A DNA stretch of 64,000 nt from an uncultured Rhizobiaceae group bacterium (GTDB taxonomy: Bacteria; Pseudomonadota; Alphaproteobacteria; Rhizobiales; Rhizobiaceae). A model generated the notes under the pieces. The model saw only the letters and a list, made by a program, of their open reading frames with translations, was not told where the DNA came from and did no database searches. Where the stretch lies: NCBI GenBank assembly GCA_937930845.1, contig CALHBJ010000001.1, positions 62,001-126,000 on the forward strand, in the 5' to 3' direction. How positions within the stretch are numbered: position 1 is the stretch's first letter; every line of letters starts with the position of its first letter. Made by a program: the position numbers and the translations under genes. Positions 45,127 to 56,218 of this stretch are shown piece by piece.

Positions 45127-45263
45127 TGACCTGCTCCGTATCTCATCCGCACAATGGCGCCCTGCAATAATTACGATCGGTTCGCAATCTGAAGAAAACC
45201 ATATGATTCAATTATTTCACCGTCAACAACCGACTGGGCATATCTGACCTTTGGTAAGATAAT

Positions 45264-46235
45264 TTACCAACGCACAAGTACGGCGCCCCAGGTGAATCCG
45301 CCACCCATGGCTTCCAGCAGAACCAGGTCGCCCTTTTTCAGCCGCCCGTCATTGCGCGCCACATCAATGGCAAGGGGAATTGAGGCCGCAGACGTGTTGC
45401 CGTGTTGCTCAACGGTCATCACCACCTTTTGCGAAGCGATGTTGAGTTTTTTGGCGGACGCATCGATGATGCGCCGATTGGCCTGGTGGGGAATGAACCA
45501 GTCAATATCATCGGCGCTCAAGCCCGTGGCATCAAACGCTGCTTCAATCACATCGGTAATCATTGCAACGGCGTGTTTGAACACTTCCCGCCCCTGCATT
45601 CTCAAATGGCCAACGGTTTGCGTGGTGGATGGGCCGCCATCCACAAACAGCTTATCCTTGTGAGACCCGTCCGAACGCAGGTGACTGGTGAGAATCCCCC
45701 GGTCGTTGGACATGCCAACGCCCTCCTGGGCTTCCACCACGACAGCGCCTGCCCCATCGCCAAACAGGACACAGGTAGTGCGGTCTTCCCAGTCCAGAAT
45801 GCGTGAGAATGTCTCGGAGCCAATCACCAAAATACGTTTGGCCTGTCCGGACTTGATATAGGTATCAGCGGTTGTGAGCGCGAAGACGAAGCCGGAACAT
45901 ACCGCCTGCATGTCAAAGGCGGCACCATGTTTCATGCCAAGCCGGTGCTGAATATCCACGGCGGTGGCAGGAAATGTGTTGTTGGGCGTTGAGGTTGCCA
46001 AAATGATGAGATCAATGTCTGCAATTTCCACACCCGCATCTGCCATGGCAGCGCGGGCCGCTCTTTCGCCTAAGTCTGCGGTTGTCTCATCGGATTCGGC
46101 GATATAGCGCTGGCGAATGCCCGTGCGCTGAACAATCCATTCGTCAGACGTATCCACACGTTTGGCGAGATCATCATTGGTCACAAGCGTGCGTGGTTTT
46201 GCAGCGCCGGAGCCCAAAATTACAGAACGGATCAT
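45264..46235 (-). CDS. fabH: 3-oxoacyl-ACP synthase III
   Basis: A 323-residue ketoacyl synthase that starts fatty-acid synthesis by condensing acetyl-CoA with malonyl-ACP. The triad is visible: Cys in Q-A-V-C-S-G-F, His in P-H-Q-A-N and Asn in H-G-N-T-S-A-A-S. The C-terminal G-G-G-F-T-W-G-A is canonical. plsX lies 65 bases upstream on the same strand, forming the conserved plsX-fabH pair. Confidence 0.96.
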   Translation of the reverse strand: MIRSVILGSGAAKPRTLVTNDDLAKRVDTSDEWIVQRTGIRQRYIAESDETTADLGERAARAAMADAGVEIADIDLIILATSTPNNTFPATAVDIQHRLGMKHGAAFDMQAVCSGFVFALTTADTYIKSGQAKRILVIGSETFSRILDWEDRTTCVLFGDGAGAVVVEAQEGVGMSNDRGILTSHLRSDGSHKDKLFVDGGPSTTQTVGHLRMQGREVFKHAVAMITDVIEAAFDATGLSADDIDWFIPHQANRRIIDASAKKLNIASQKVVMTVEQHGNTSAASIPLAIDVARNDGRLKKGDLVLLEAMGGGFTWGAVLVRW

Positions 46236-46300
46236 ACTTCAATTCTCCAATGTTCCGTGCCGCCAGCGGGCTTTACGGATCACAACTTACACAATAATCG

Positions 46301-47374
46301 TCAATCCAGGGCTTCGGGTTCCACCGCATCGTCCAAATCAGAACCAAACCGCGATTGTTCAAGATCAGCGGATATTTTTTGCTGAAGATCATTTCGAACC
46401 ATATTGTGGCCCATATCGATGGCGCTGGCGATGCCTTCGGCATCTGTTCCCCCATGGCTTTTGATCACAATTCCATTCAGCCCCAGGAAAACGGCCCCGT
46501 TGACTTTGCGCGGGTCCATTTTTGCCCGCAACATGTCAAATGCATCTTTTGCCAAAAGATAACCCAGTTTTGCCCGCCAGGTGCGTGACATGGCATCGCG
46601 CAAATATTGACCCACCTGTTTTGCTGTGCCCTCGGCGCTTTTCAGTGCGATATTGCCGGTAAAACCTTCGGTAACGACCACATCCACGCCTCCCCGGCCC
46701 AGATCATCGCCCTCGACAAATCCCACATAGTCCATTCCATCAAGATCAATCTCGCGCAACCGCGCCCCGGCTGTGCGTATTTCTTCCAGCCCCTTGACCT
46801 CTTCGACACCGATATTGAGCAATCCCACGCGGGGACGGTCCATATCAAACAAAGCGCGCGCCATGGCGCTTCCCATCAGGGAATAGTCAACCAGCGCCTC
46901 GGCATCAGCGCCGATTGTTGCGCCCACGTCCAACACAATGCTTTCGCCTTGAAGATTGGGCCATACGGCGGCCAGCGCCGGACGTTCGATGCCGGGCATC
47001 ATGCGCAAGCAGAATTTCGACATCGCCATGAGCGCACCGGTGTTGCCCGCTGACACCATGACATCGGCATTGCCATCGCGCACACTCTCCAAGGCCTTCC
47101 ACATGCCGGAGACCCGCCTGCCTTTGCGCAGCGCCTGGCTGGGCTTCGTATCCATGGCTATGGAGGTGTCGCAGGCAATAAATTCAGACGCTTCTTTCAG
47201 CTTTGGATATTTTTCAAGCTCCGGCAGCACCGCATCAGCTTCCCCGTGCAAGACAAACCGCAATTCCGGATAGCGGCGGCGAGAGCGTTCAGCACCGGCA
47301 ATAACGACGGAGGGACCGTGATCGCCCCCCATAGCATCAAGTGCAATCGTTATGAATTTTGGTGATATGGCCAT
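46301..47374 (-). CDS. plsX: Phosphate acyltransferase PlsX
   Basis: A 357-residue enzyme that makes acyl-phosphate from acyl-ACP for phospholipid synthesis. It begins [12 protein letters not shown] and holds [10 protein letters not shown] and [12 protein letters not shown]. Length and motifs are standard. It is followed by fabH and preceded by the DUF177 gene after 128 bases. Confidence 0.96.
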   Translation of the reverse strand: MAISPKFITIALDAMGGDHGPSVVIAGAERSRRRYPELRFVLHGEADAVLPELEKYPKLKEASEFIACDTSIAMDTKPSQALRKGRRVSGMWKALESVRDGNADVMVSAGNTGALMAMSKFCLRMMPGIERPALAAVWPNLQGESIVLDVGATIGADAEALVDYSLMGSAMARALFDMDRPRVGLLNIGVEEVKGLEEIRTAGARLREIDLDGMDYVGFVEGDDLGRGGVDVVVTEGFTGNIALKSAEGTAKQVGQYLRDAMSRTWRAKLGYLLAKDAFDMLRAKMDPRKVNGAVFLGLNGIVIKSHGGTDAEGIASAIDMGHNMVRNDLQQKISADLEQSRFGSDLDDAVEPEALD

Positions 47375-47502
47375 CTATGAAACCGGGGGCAAGGAAATTT
47401 CGTGGGACACGGTCACAGGACCGTCTGATCCATGCAAATGGCCCGCGACCGGTTCAATTGCAAGTGGTCAGGAATTTTGTGAACAAACCTCATCGGGAAA
47501 TG

Positions 47503-48054
47503 TCAGTGTTTCTTCAGGGTGCTCAAAATCGCAAATGGTGATGTGGTTTCGTCTCCGGCGGTGGAAATTCCCTTTTCCGGTAAAGGCTGAGCATGCGGGC
47601 TGCGCAGGAACGGATCGATCGCCAGCAATAAAAACTCCATCCACACATCGCCCACATTGATGCTGTCGCCAATAAATGTTTCAGGCAGGTCATCGCCTTC
47701 GGGGTCGAGCAGAATCTCGCCCTCCTCATTGACCCGTGGCTTGGACAATTTTGACCCATCAGGCACAAAAATCGCCTCAAACGGCTCATCAATGGTCACA
47801 TTCAGTGGTGCCAGTGTGACCGCGCAAGGCTGAATGATCTTGGCTTTCACGCGGCCAGAGAGCTGCACGCCATCGCGCTTCCACGGCGCAAGCAAGCATT
47901 CGCCGCGAAACTCCGTCACTTCGATCAGGTCGTTTTGCCGAGCAATTTCTGCCCGTTCCTCTTCCGTGGCGGGGTGAATGACCATCTGCCCTTTTCGCGG
48001 CAGGCGGCGGACATTGATCTCCAACGTTATGGGAGAAGGCAGTGGATTGCTCAT
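47503..48054 (-). CDS. DUF177 (YceD-like) protein
   Basis: A 183-residue protein of the YceD/DUF177 family. The conserved core is C-A-V-T-L-A-P-L, a long acidic stretch (D-P-E-G-D-D-L) and D-P-F. In E. coli the relative YceD is tied to 23S rRNA processing. In alphaproteobacteria the gene sits between the bc1 chaperone and plsX, as here. It lacks the rpmF neighbour seen in other phyla. Confidence 0.87.
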   Translation of the reverse strand: MSNPLPSPITLEINVRRLPRKGQMVIHPATEEERAEIARQNDLIEVTEFRGECLLAPWKRDGVQLSGRVKAKIIQPCAVTLAPLNVTIDEPFEAIFVPDGSKLSKPRVNEEGEILLDPEGDDLPETFIGDSINVGDVWMEFLLLAIDPFLRSPHAQPLPEKGISTAGDETTSPFAILSTLKKH

Positions 48055-48072
48055 TTTCAGTTTCCTTAACCG

Positions 48073-48651
48073 CTAAATATCTGCCGCCGACGGCAAGACC
48101 GGATCACCCATAAAAACGCCTGCGTGTTCCATTACCACATCTGCCGCCTGTTGTTGCAGATGGGTGTGTTCGTGCGCCATGTAACGCGCCAATCGCGATG
48201 CGGCCATGAAATTTTTCTCAGGCTCATCGTCTGGGAAGATATTGCGGGCCAATATGGTGGTAAGCGCTTGCTCGCGCTGTTGTTCTTCAGCGGGCTCGGG
48301 ACCAAGCACCGTGTCGTACACGCCTGCTCTGCCATAATATACACGTGTCATCTTGTTGATGCGTTTTGGAACAGCTTGATCACCCACCGCGGCTTCGCGC
48401 AATGCTGCGTCCATATCATCGATAAAAGCGTCGAAGACCTCCTGGGACAGCTGTTTACCGGCCTGGCCTTCATCTCGCAGCCGCGCGTGGAGCAAATAAA
48501 GATGCATGGCCAGCAGTTCGAAACGCCCGTCAAAGCTGTCAGGCATGGCGTTGGGGCCAAAAAGTGCCGGGTGCCGTGATCTTGCCACAACCGCCGCATA
48601 AAGACGGGTTGCGGTAGATGGCTTCGATCTGCGGAATAGAGAACTGAACAT
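48073..48651 (-). CDS. Ubiquinol-cytochrome c chaperone family protein
   Basis: A 192-residue protein of the CBP3/UQCC1 family, which helps assemble cytochrome b of the bc1 complex. Typical sequence is R-L-Y-A-A-V-V-A-R-S-R-H-P, D-S-F-D-G-R-F-E-L-L-A-M-H-L-Y-L-L and a D-M-D-A-A-L-R-E motif. The gene is leftward, 18 bases before the DUF177 gene, and diverges from the bamE-like gene. Confidence 0.92.
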   Translation of the reverse strand: MFSSLFRRSKPSTATRLYAAVVARSRHPALFGPNAMPDSFDGRFELLAMHLYLLHARLRDEGQAGKQLSQEVFDAFIDDMDAALREAAVGDQAVPKRINKMTRVYYGRAGVYDTVLGPEPAEEQQREQALTTILARNIFPDDEPEKNFMAASRLARYMAHEHTHLQQQAADVVMEHAGVFMGDPVLPSAADI

Positions 48652-48782
48652 TAAGGCTTCCAGAGGGTTATCTACGTTAACTGTTGCAGGCTCGTATCAA
48701 CAGCGATTGCTTGTTTTTGGATGAATAGGTTCTTATGACGGTATTTAAAGGTCACCAAACGTTTTTGGGTGGAGAAACGACC

Positions 48783-49280
48783 ATGGCTAAGGAATTCACG
48801 ATGATGCAGTCTTTTGGCGCACGTAAAGTGCTTGCGGCCTTCGGCTTTGCGGCTTTGTTAAGCGTTTCGGCCTGCACTTCCATGGAACAGGTTCAGCGTC
48901 ACGGCTATCAGTTGAACGAAGAATCGCTGGCGCTGGTGCCAGAAGGTTCATCGCGCGAACAGGTGCGGTTGTCATTGGGCACCCCTTCCACCACCCAAAT
49001 TGCGGAAAATGGTACTGAGACTTTCTACTATATCAGCCAGACGAAATCGCGCCCTGTGGCATTCATGCAATCAAAGGTCGTCGACCAGCGCGTTCTGGCA
49101 GTGTATTTCAGCGAGGGCGATACCGTCCAGCAAATCGCAAATTACGGCCTGCAGGACGGCAAGGTGTTCGACTTTGTGGGACGTGTTACCCCCACAGGCG
49201 GTAAGGAACTGACGTTCCTGAGCCAATTGCTGGGCGCAGCCACTTCTGTTGCCAACCCGCTAACCCGTGGCGGCTCATAG
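48783..49280 (+). CDS. bamE: Outer-membrane assembly lipoprotein BamE/OmlA
   Basis: A 165-residue lipoprotein with lipobox S-V-S-A-C. The SmpA/OmlA domain follows: G-S-S-R-E-Q-V-R-L-S-L-G-T-P-S-T-T, a strand pair with F-Y-Y-I-S and the end V-T-P-T-G-G-K-E. It is a partner of the BAM complex that inserts outer-membrane proteins. The ATG at 48783 has GGAG about 9 bases upstream; an earlier in-frame ATG at 48735 is less likely. Confidence 0.9.
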   Translation: MAKEFTMMQSFGARKVLAAFGFAALLSVSACTSMEQVQRHGYQLNEESLALVPEGSSREQVRLSLGTPSTTQIAENGTETFYYISQTKSRPVAFMQSKVVDQRVLAVYFSEGDTVQQIANYGLQDGKVFDFVGRVTPTGGKELTFLSQLLGAATSVANPLTRGGS

Positions 49281-49297
49281 GGTCAGCAGAACCCAAC

Positions 49298-50533
49298 CTA
49301 GTTGATTTTGTGGTTGCGCAATGCCAGCCAGCCAAGGCTGAGCAGGCAAATTGCAACGATTGGAAACACGATCAGGTTGATCATGTCCCAGCCATAGGTG
49401 TTTAGCGTGTGGCCTGACATGAGCGAAGCAAACGCAACCGATCCAAACAACACCAGGTCATTGGCCCCTTGTGCTTTAGCTTTTTCTTCGGGGCGATAGG
49501 TGTCTGTCAGCATGGCGGTGGCGCCAATGAAACCAAAATTCCAGCCAATACCCAACAAGACCAGCGACAGATAGAAATGGCTCAAATCGAGGCCTGACAA
49601 GGCAACTGCGGCGCAGGCCACCAAGATGAACATGCCAATGGCAACGATTCGCTCTTTGCCAAAACGGGCAATCAAATTGCCGGTGAAGAAACTGGGGCCG
49701 AACATGGCCATCACATGCCACTGAATGCCCATTGTAGCCTGGTCCTGATGATGCCCATGGGCCACCATGGCCAGCGGCGCGCCTGTCATCACAAATGACA
49801 TCAAAGCGTAGGAACCCACGGCGCACACAACCGAGACAATGAATTTGGGCTGCGCCATGATTTCGAACAAAGGCCGGCCGCTATGGGTTGCATTGCGCTC
49901 CGCTTTGGTTGGCGGCTTATCAAATTTCAGCAATGACAGCACTATGGCACCGGCAATCCACAAAAACGAACCGGCGAAAAAAGCCCCGGCAAATTGCACC
50001 GGTGCAAAATAATCGCGCATATGGATGGCAGTTTGGGGACCAATTACAGCGGCAAACAGACCGCCAGCCAACACCCAGGATATGGCCTTGGGTTTAAAAT
50101 CTGCCGTCCCCTGATCAGCTGCGGCGAAACGGTATTGCTGAGTGAACGCCCCGCCGCTGCCATTGATCAACATGCCGCAACAGAACAGCCAAAAATTGTC
50201 CTGCATAATGGCGAATGTGGACAACAACATGCCCAACATGCCGATGCCCGCGCCGGTCATGAAACCAAACCGACGTCCAATCCGCGCCATCAACATGGCA
50301 GCAGGCAAAGCCATGAGTGCAACGCCGATATTATATCCTGTCACTGGCGCGGTCGCCAAAGACTTGTCGGCACCGAGCAGGTGGAACCCTGCCAGCCCTC
50401 CAAGGGCAATGGAAATGGGCGCAGCCGCACCAGTCAGCGCCTGGGCGCAAGACAGCAACAGCGCATTGCGCCGGGCAGATCGGTTGGGATCAACCGGGCT
50501 GGCCCCAACGGCGTCAGGTGTGATCTGGCTCAT
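49298..50533 (-). CDS. Major facilitator superfamily transporter
   Basis: A 411-residue protein with about twelve hydrophobic segments. The loop between spans 2 and 3 carries the MFS motif A-R-I-G-R-R-F-G-F. A cytoplasmic midloop near residue 205-225 separates the halves. It resembles the multidrug/sugar-type MFS carriers; no substrate can be assigned. It starts 8 bases after thiL ends and lies convergent to bamE. Confidence 0.87.
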   Translation of the reverse strand: MSQITPDAVGASPVDPNRSARRNALLLSCAQALTGAAAPISIALGGLAGFHLLGADKSLATAPVTGYNIGVALMALPAAMLMARIGRRFGFMTGAGIGMLGMLLSTFAIMQDNFWLFCCGMLINGSGGAFTQQYRFAAADQGTADFKPKAISWVLAGGLFAAVIGPQTAIHMRDYFAPVQFAGAFFAGSFLWIAGAIVLSLLKFDKPPTKAERNATHSGRPLFEIMAQPKFIVSVVCAVGSYALMSFVMTGAPLAMVAHGHHQDQATMGIQWHVMAMFGPSFFTGNLIARFGKERIVAIGMFILVACAAVALSGLDLSHFYLSLVLLGIGWNFGFIGATAMLTDTYRPEEKAKAQGANDLVLFGSVAFASLMSGHTLNTYGWDMINLIVFPIVAICLLSLGWLALRNHKIN

Positions 50534-50541
50534 TGCGTGTC

Positions 50542-51531
50542 CTATCTGTGCTCGTAGGAAAGCGTTACGGGATTAATAGGCATACCGCGAAAGGTAATTC
50601 CAACCCGCTCTTGGCTCTTGCCGCTTGGTTCACAGATTTCACCAATCCGCGTGCAGCGATATCCAAGCGCGTCTGCCGCTTTGCGCAGGGTTGTCGATTT
50701 TGATTGCGGCACCGATAGTAAGACAACGTAATCATCTCCCCCGGTCGCCATTTCCAATCGAATTTCAACGTCATTCATATCAAATGCCTGGTCTGCCGCC
50801 GCAGAGAACGGAACAGCTTCCAGCGATATTTTCCCCTGTACTTCGCTCGCAGCGCACATCTTTGAAAGATCGCCCAGCAGACCGTCAGATACGTCCATGG
50901 CCGCTGAGGCACCCGAACGTACGACCTGCCATGCCAAAGGCAAAACCGCTGGCACGCTTTGGCGCTGGATCAATTCTTGTGCCGGTGCAGAATCCTCACA
51001 AGTCCGCGCGCCGGTGCGCAGGGCCAATCCCAAAACGGCATCGCCAATGTTGCCCAATACATAGATTTCATCGCCCGCGGCGGCACCCATGCGGGACACA
51101 TAGGCATCGTCAGGTATGTGGCCGAACATCGTCACCGATGCCATGAGGCCATGGGGTGAGCGGGTTGTGTCCCCGCCCAGCAGGCGCAACGAAAAAATGG
51201 CCATATCGGCTGCAAGACCCTGGGCGAAATCCGCCACATCATGGTCTTCCCACCGGTCGGGAATGGACAGGGAAAGCAAAAACGCATCGGGACGTCCGCC
51301 TTTGGCAACAACGTCTGACAAATTGGTGCGAATGACCTTGCGGGCAATGTCGCCGGGCCTGTCATCGGGGAAAAAATGGATGGTTTCAACGATCGTATCT
51401 TGGGTCACCACCAGCCGTTCGCCGGGCGGTGGAGCATATTGCGCCGCATCGTCTTTCAGGCCAAAACTGCCCTCGCCTGCCAGGGGTGCAAAATAACGAT
51501 CAATCCAGGAAAACTCCCCGGAGCGGCTCAT
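50542..51531 (-). CDS. thiL: Thiamine-monophosphate kinase
   Basis: A 329-residue enzyme that phosphorylates thiamine monophosphate to the diphosphate. It shows the N-terminal [24 protein letters not shown] and D-V-S-D-G-L-L-G-D of the PurM-like fold. Its ATG overlaps the nusB stop by 4 bases (ATGA), so translation is coupled. Confidence 0.94.
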   Translation of the reverse strand: MSRSGEFSWIDRYFAPLAGEGSFGLKDDAAQYAPPPGERLVVTQDTIVETIHFFPDDRPGDIARKVIRTNLSDVVAKGGRPDAFLLSLSIPDRWEDHDVADFAQGLAADMAIFSLRLLGGDTTRSPHGLMASVTMFGHIPDDAYVSRMGAAAGDEIYVLGNIGDAVLGLALRTGARTCEDSAPAQELIQRQSVPAVLPLAWQVVRSGASAAMDVSDGLLGDLSKMCAASEVQGKISLEAVPFSAAADQAFDMNDVEIRLEMATGGDDYVVLLSVPQSKSTTLRKAADALGYRCTRIGEICEPSGKSQERVGITFRGMPINPVTLSYEHR

Positions 51532-52049
51532 TCTTCGGGCTTGGCAGTCTCATCTTTCGGCACACCAGCCGAACTGCCCTCGCTTGGTTTCGGGTCCAGT
51601 TCTCCTTCACGCACCTGCCGTGAAATGCGATCCAGCACGCCATTGACCATCTTGGATTCATCGCCTTCAAAAAAGGCTTTTGCCACTTCCACATATTCGG
51701 AAACGATCACCCGGGCGTCCACATCCCTGCGGTTTTGAAGTTCGAACACTGCCGCCCGCAATGTGGCGCGCAGGGTTGAATCAATGCGCGACAAGGGCCA
51801 GTCGGCTGTCAGTGCGTTGTGGATGATCGGATCAATTTTCTTTTGGTCGCGCACAACGCCGCCCACAATCCCTCGAAACCACGAAGCATCGGCATCCAAG
51901 TAGGTCTCACCGTCAATCTCGCGGCCCAATCGAAAATTTTCATATTCGGCCACGATCTCGGTCAGGCCGGTGCCGCCGATATCCATTTGATACAGCGCCT
52001 GGACAGCCGCCAGACGGGCCGCTCCGCGTTTGTTTGCCGGCTTAGACAC
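51528..52049 (-). CDS. nusB: Transcription antitermination factor NusB
   Basis: A 173-residue RNA-binding protein. It begins [16 protein letters not shown] and ends the core with [14 protein letters not shown]. It acts in rRNA antitermination. It overlaps ribH by 8 bases upstream and thiL by 4 downstream. An acidic extension of about 20 residues at the C-terminus is common in alphaproteobacteria. Confidence 0.95.
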   Translation of the reverse strand: MSKPANKRGAARLAAVQALYQMDIGGTGLTEIVAEYENFRLGREIDGETYLDADASWFRGIVGGVVRDQKKIDPIIHNALTADWPLSRIDSTLRATLRAAVFELQNRRDVDARVIVSEYVEVAKAFFEGDESKMVNGVLDRISRQVREGELDPKPSEGSSAGVPKDETAKPEE

Positions 52050-52482
52050 CGAATTTTTCCCGCATGGCTATCATGTCCAGAACGGCGGTGGCGGCATGTC
52101 CGCCTTTGTTGAGTTCTTCCTTGCGCGCGCGGGCCAGCGCCTGCGCTTCATTTTCAACCGTCTGGATGCCATTGCCCAGTGCCAGACAATGTTCGACTGT
52201 TAAATCCATAATCGCGCGGGCCGATTCAAAAGCTACAATGTCATAATGCGTGGTTTCGCCCCGGATCACACAGCCCAGCGTGACAAATCCGTCATAGCGG
52301 GTCGCCGCTGTTGGGTTGGCTTTCACCGCCATGGCCACAGCTGCTGGAATTTCCAACACGCCGGGCACGGTGAGGTAGTCATAGGTCGCGCCAGCCGCGT
52401 CCAGAGCTTGCTTGGCCCCATCCACCAGAGCAGTGGAGATGTGCGTGTAATAAGGGGCATCGATGATGAGGATATGGGGCAA
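52042..52482 (-). CDS. ribH: 6,7-dimethyl-8-ribityllumazine synthase
   Basis: A 146-residue lumazine synthase, the step before riboflavin synthase. It has [23 protein letters not shown] with the catalytic His, and G-N-G-I-Q-T-V-E. The gene follows ribE with 68 bases between them. Confidence 0.95.
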   Translation of the reverse strand: MPHILIIDAPYYTHISTALVDGAKQALDAAGATYDYLTVPGVLEIPAAVAMAVKANPTAATRYDGFVTLGCVIRGETTHYDIVAFESARAIMDLTVEHCLALGNGIQTVENEAQALARARKEELNKGGHAATAVLDMIAMREKFGV

Positions 52483-52550
52483 TGCCGCACTCCGTTTCGT
52501 ACTAAATCATTGTCGGTGCAGAAAACACGCGGCACCCGGCTTTGCAAGAA

Positions 52551-53153
52551 CTAAACCGCAGGCGCTGGAAATTCTGCAAGGCGGGCCGCGTAACGCGCCA
52601 TGGTATCAATCTCGATATTCACAAAGTCCCCAAGCTTTACCTCGCCCCAGGTTGTCACTTCCTGTGAGTGGCGAATGAGCAATACATCAAAGTCGGTGCC
52701 CTTCACTCCGTTCACCGTCAACGACGTGCCGCCAAGGGCCACCGAACCTTTGGGAGCAATGAAGCGCGCCAGATGTTCGGGGGCGCGCAGGGTATATCTG
52801 GTCGCCTCGCCCTGGGACTTCACCGCGACAATTTCAGCCATGCCATCCACGTGGCCGGAAACGATATGCCCGCCGAGTTCGTCTCCCACTTTCAGGGCCC
52901 GTTCCAGATTGACGCGGGTGCCCATGGTCCACTTGCCCAGCGTGGTCAATTGCAACGCCTCTTCCCAGGCTTCCACATCATAGGTGTTGCCCGCCTTCGA
53001 AACTACGGTGAGGCACACGCCATCATGGGCAATGGACGCACCAATATCGATGCCCGCCACATCGTATTGGGTGGCGATGGTCAAACGCCGCCCCTGGGGC
53101 AATTGCGCTACCTTTTCGACAGTTCCGATGTCCGTGATTATGCCGGTGAACAT
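52551..53153 (-). CDS. ribE: Riboflavin synthase alpha chain
   Basis: A 200-residue enzyme made of two lumazine-binding repeats. It begins M-F-T-G-I-I-T-D-I-G. S-I-A-H-D-G-V-C-L-T-V in the first repeat is mirrored by G-S-V-A-L-G-G-T-S-L-T-V in the second. It converts two lumazines to riboflavin. It starts 3 bases after the ribD stop. Confidence 0.95.
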   Translation of the reverse strand: MFTGIITDIGTVEKVAQLPQGRRLTIATQYDVAGIDIGASIAHDGVCLTVVSKAGNTYDVEAWEEALQLTTLGKWTMGTRVNLERALKVGDELGGHIVSGHVDGMAEIVAVKSQGEATRYTLRAPEHLARFIAPKGSVALGGTSLTVNGVKGTDFDVLLIRHSQEVTTWGEVKLGDFVNIEIDTMARYAARLAEFPAPAV

Positions 53154-53156
53154 TGC

Positions 53157-54254
53157 TTAAGTCCTTTTAAGTAGTGTTTGCCGGTCATCGCCCCAGTTGA
53201 GTTCGCGATAGACTTCAAACCCATGGGGTAGATCTTCAAGTATCATTGGCGCGGGAATGCCTTTGTCGCCGATTTCCATGGTGCCGGTAAACAGCGCGAT
53301 CTCATCGACCAGATTGGCTTCCAGAAAAGCCGATGCGGTTTGTGCCCCGCCTTCAACCATCAGTGTGGCAATACCCCTGTTGGCCATATCTTCCAATATT
53401 TCAGGCAATGCCAAACGGCCATCGTGTTCTTCGGCTGCAAATAATCTGACACCCAATTGGGCCAAATCATCGGGCAATTCGGATTGTGCCGATATGATAT
53501 GGGTGGGAATTTGTTGCGCTGTTCGTGCCAAATGCGTGTTTGGTGACAATCTTGCCTTTGTATCCAGAACAAACCGTGCGGGCGACCGGTTCTCAAGTCC
53601 AGGCAACCGGCAGGTCAACTGAGGGTCGTCGGACACCACTGTGGCCCTGCCCACCAATATCGCCTCGCTTTCAGCGCGCATACGGTGCACAGCGTTTCGA
53701 GCCAATTGGCCGGTGATCGCCACTTCCTGGCCTGCCACGCCGACTCTACCATCGCGGGACACCGCAAGCTTCAGTGTGACTTGGGGGCGTCCAAATTTCT
53801 TGACCGTCAGATACCCGGCAAGATCATGGGCTGCCACCTCTCCCAACACGCCAACGGTGACCTCAATGCCGGCAGCGCGCAGCATGTCGTGGCCTTTTCC
53901 ATCGACCCGGTGGTCAGGATCGGTCCACGCGGTGACCACCCGGCGCACGCCGGCATCTATGAGGGCCTGGGCACAGGGAGGTGTGGCCCCGTGATGGGCG
54001 CAAGGTTCCAATGAGACATAGGCCGTTGCGCCCTTGGCCCGGTCACCGGCCATTTCAATCGCCACCGGTTCTGCATGGGGCCGCCCGCCGCGGGCGGTGA
54101 TACCCGATCCAACGACCAGGGCACCGCGCGGCGTGTGCTGCACCAACAATGTACCAACCGATGGGTTGGACATGGTCTGCGACCGGTGACGCCGCGCCAG
54201 GCGCAGGCACGCGGCCATGAACATTTGGTCTTCGGTGTGAGTATTGCCGGTCAT
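53157..54254 (-). CDS. ribD: Bifunctional riboflavin deaminase/reductase RibD
   Basis: A 365-residue fusion enzyme. The N-terminal deaminase has the zinc site H-A-E and P-C-A-H-H-G-A-T-P-P-C. The C-terminal reductase starts near residue 155 with V-T-L-K-L-A-V-S-R-D-G and has E-G-G-A-Q-T near residue 305. It catalyses the second and third steps of riboflavin synthesis. It lies in the rib block with nrdR upstream. FMN demand from MgsC, Tmm and DmmB may matter, but I see no FMN riboswitch. Confidence 0.95.
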   Translation of the reverse strand: MTGNTHTEDQMFMAACLRLARRHRSQTMSNPSVGTLLVQHTPRGALVVGSGITARGGRPHAEPVAIEMAGDRAKGATAYVSLEPCAHHGATPPCAQALIDAGVRRVVTAWTDPDHRVDGKGHDMLRAAGIEVTVGVLGEVAAHDLAGYLTVKKFGRPQVTLKLAVSRDGRVGVAGQEVAITGQLARNAVHRMRAESEAILVGRATVVSDDPQLTCRLPGLENRSPARFVLDTKARLSPNTHLARTAQQIPTHIISAQSELPDDLAQLGVRLFAAEEHDGRLALPEILEDMANRGIATLMVEGGAQTASAFLEANLVDEIALFTGTMEIGDKGIPAPMILEDLPHGFEVYRELNWGDDRQTLLKRT

Positions 54255-54278
54255 GGTGTGACTATGGCAGCGCTGCAG

Positions 54279-54752
54279 CTACACGTCATCCCCGGTATCT
54301 TGGGTATCGGTCAGTGCACCAAGGAAGTTGGTAAAGTCGCTGGCCACGGTAAAATCCTGATACACACTGGCGAAGCGCACATAGGCCACTTCGTCCAATC
54401 CTTTCAGACCCTCCATAATGGTCTGGCCGATGACCTCCGCCTCGATTTCCTGTTCGCCTGAGGATTCCAGACGCCGGACAATGCCGGACACCAACCGCTC
54501 CACCCGCGTGGAATCCACCGGGCGTTTGCGCAATGCAACTTCCACGGAACGCGCCAGCTTGTCGCGGTCAAAGGCAACCCGCCGGCCAGATTTCTTCACG
54601 ACAATCAAATCGCGCAGTTGAATGCGCTCAAATGTGGTAAAGCGCCCACCGCAGTCGGCGCACACTCTCCTGCGCCGGATGGACGTGTTGTCTTCAGATG
54701 GCCGCGAATCTTTGACCTGTGTGTCGTCACAACTGCAAAAAGGGCAACGCAT
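54279..54752 (-). CDS. nrdR: Ribonucleotide-reductase repressor NrdR
   Basis: A 157-residue regulator with an N-terminal zinc ribbon (M-R-C-P-F-C and C-A-D-C-G). An ATP-cone domain follows ([17 protein letters not shown]). It represses ribonucleotide reductase genes in response to ATP/dATP. The position between glyA and ribD is the typical alphaproteobacterial order. Confidence 0.96.
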   Translation of the reverse strand: MRCPFCSCDDTQVKDSRPSEDNTSIRRRRVCADCGGRFTTFERIQLRDLIVVKKSGRRVAFDRDKLARSVEVALRKRPVDSTRVERLVSGIVRRLESSGEQEIEAEVIGQTIMEGLKGLDEVAYVRFASVYQDFTVASDFTNFLGALTDTQDTGDDV

Positions 54753-54770
54753 CTGAAATCTTCAATCGGG

Positions 54771-56084
54771 TCAGAGGTTAGGATAGATCGGGAAACGATC
54801 TGTCAGGGTGATTACTTTTGCAGCCACAGCCGCTTCAATTTCCCCATTGCCCTCTTCGCCATGTTTGGCGAGGCCTTCGAGAACTTCCAAAATGAGCTTC
54901 GCTACCTGCTGAAATTCACCGACGCCAAATCCGCGCGTGGTAGCAGCGGGAGACCCCAGCCGAATGCCGGATGTGATCGTTGGTTTTTCAGGATCAAACG
55001 GCACACCGTTTTTGTTACACGTCATGTTGGCCCGCCCCAGTGCGGCTTCAGCGGCCTTGCCGGTTAAGCCTTTGGGCCGCAAATCGACCAACAGCACGTG
55101 GGTGTCGGTGCCGCCGGAGACCAGATCAAGGCCACCGGATTTCAAAGTTTCGCCCATCGCTCTCGCATTGGCGACAACTTGAGCTGCATAGGTGCGGAAT
55201 TCTGGGGTCAAAGCTTCCCCAAACGCCACCGCCTTGGCGGCGATGACATGCATCAATGGGCCGCCCTGGATGCCGGGGAAGATGGCTGAATTGAATTTCT
55301 TGGCCAGAGCTTCATCATTGGTCACGATCAAACCACCACGCGGACCGCGCAAGGTCTTGTGGGTGGTCGATGTGGCCACATGGGCATGAGGAAACGGGCT
55401 TGGATGAACGCCTGCAGCCACCAGCCCGGCAAAATGGGCCATATCAACGTGGAACCACGCGCCGACTTCGTCGGCGATCTTGCGGAAACGGGCAAAATCG
55501 ATTTCGCGCGGATAGGCCGATCCACCGGCAATGATCAATTTGGGCTTATGTTCACGGGCCAGCTGTTCGACCTGGTCAAAATCGATGAGATTATCTTCTT
55601 TACGCACCCCGTATTGGATTGCGTTGAACCATTTGCCCGACTGGTTAGGCGCGGCACCATGGGTCAAATGCCCACCGGCATCCAGACTCAGTCCCAAGAT
55701 CGTATCACCGGGTTTGATAAGTGCCTGAAACACGGCCTGGTTGGCCTGACTGCCAGAATTGGGCTGCACATTGGCAAAGCCGCAATCGAACAGCTGTTTG
55801 GCGCGATCAATTGCAAGCTCCTCGGCGATATCGACAAATTCGCAACCACCATAATAGCGACGACCCGGATAGCCCTCGGCATATTTGTTGGTCATGATGG
55901 AGCCCTGGGCTTCCAGCACGGCCCGCGAAACGATGTTTTCAGACGCGATCAATTCAACTTCGTGTTGCTGGCGACCAAGCTCGCCGCGAATTGACTTGAA
56001 AAGTGCTGGATCTGTGTCTTCCAAAGATCGGTTGAAAAACGTATCGGCGACTGACTCAGATTTCACGGTTTCCGCGATGGCCAT
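54771..56084 (-). CDS. glyA: Serine hydroxymethyltransferase
   Basis: A 437-residue PLP enzyme that moves a C1 unit between serine and THF. It has [18 protein letters not shown] and the PLP lysine motif [13 protein letters not shown]. It is the housekeeping copy of the glyA-nrdR-rib block. It also offers a way for methylene-THF from amine demethylation to enter serine. Confidence 0.96.
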   Translation of the reverse strand: MAIAETVKSESVADTFFNRSLEDTDPALFKSIRGELGRQQHEVELIASENIVSRAVLEAQGSIMTNKYAEGYPGRRYYGGCEFVDIAEELAIDRAKQLFDCGFANVQPNSGSQANQAVFQALIKPGDTILGLSLDAGGHLTHGAAPNQSGKWFNAIQYGVRKEDNLIDFDQVEQLAREHKPKLIIAGGSAYPREIDFARFRKIADEVGAWFHVDMAHFAGLVAAGVHPSPFPHAHVATSTTHKTLRGPRGGLIVTNDEALAKKFNSAIFPGIQGGPLMHVIAAKAVAFGEALTPEFRTYAAQVVANARAMGETLKSGGLDLVSGGTDTHVLLVDLRPKGLTGKAAEAALGRANMTCNKNGVPFDPEKPTITSGIRLGSPAATTRGFGVGEFQQVAKLILEVLEGLAKHGEEGNGEIEAAVAAKVITLTDRFPIYPNL

Positions 56085-56218
56085 GGGGCTCTCCTGAAAT
56101 TGCGGCGCATGTTGGCGCGCTCATAGGCGTGATATGCAAATGACGCCAGTGCTTTTGGCCGTCATTCACTTAAATTCAGCAAAAATGTCGATGGGTCTGC
56201 GACCTCGATGGCGGGTGT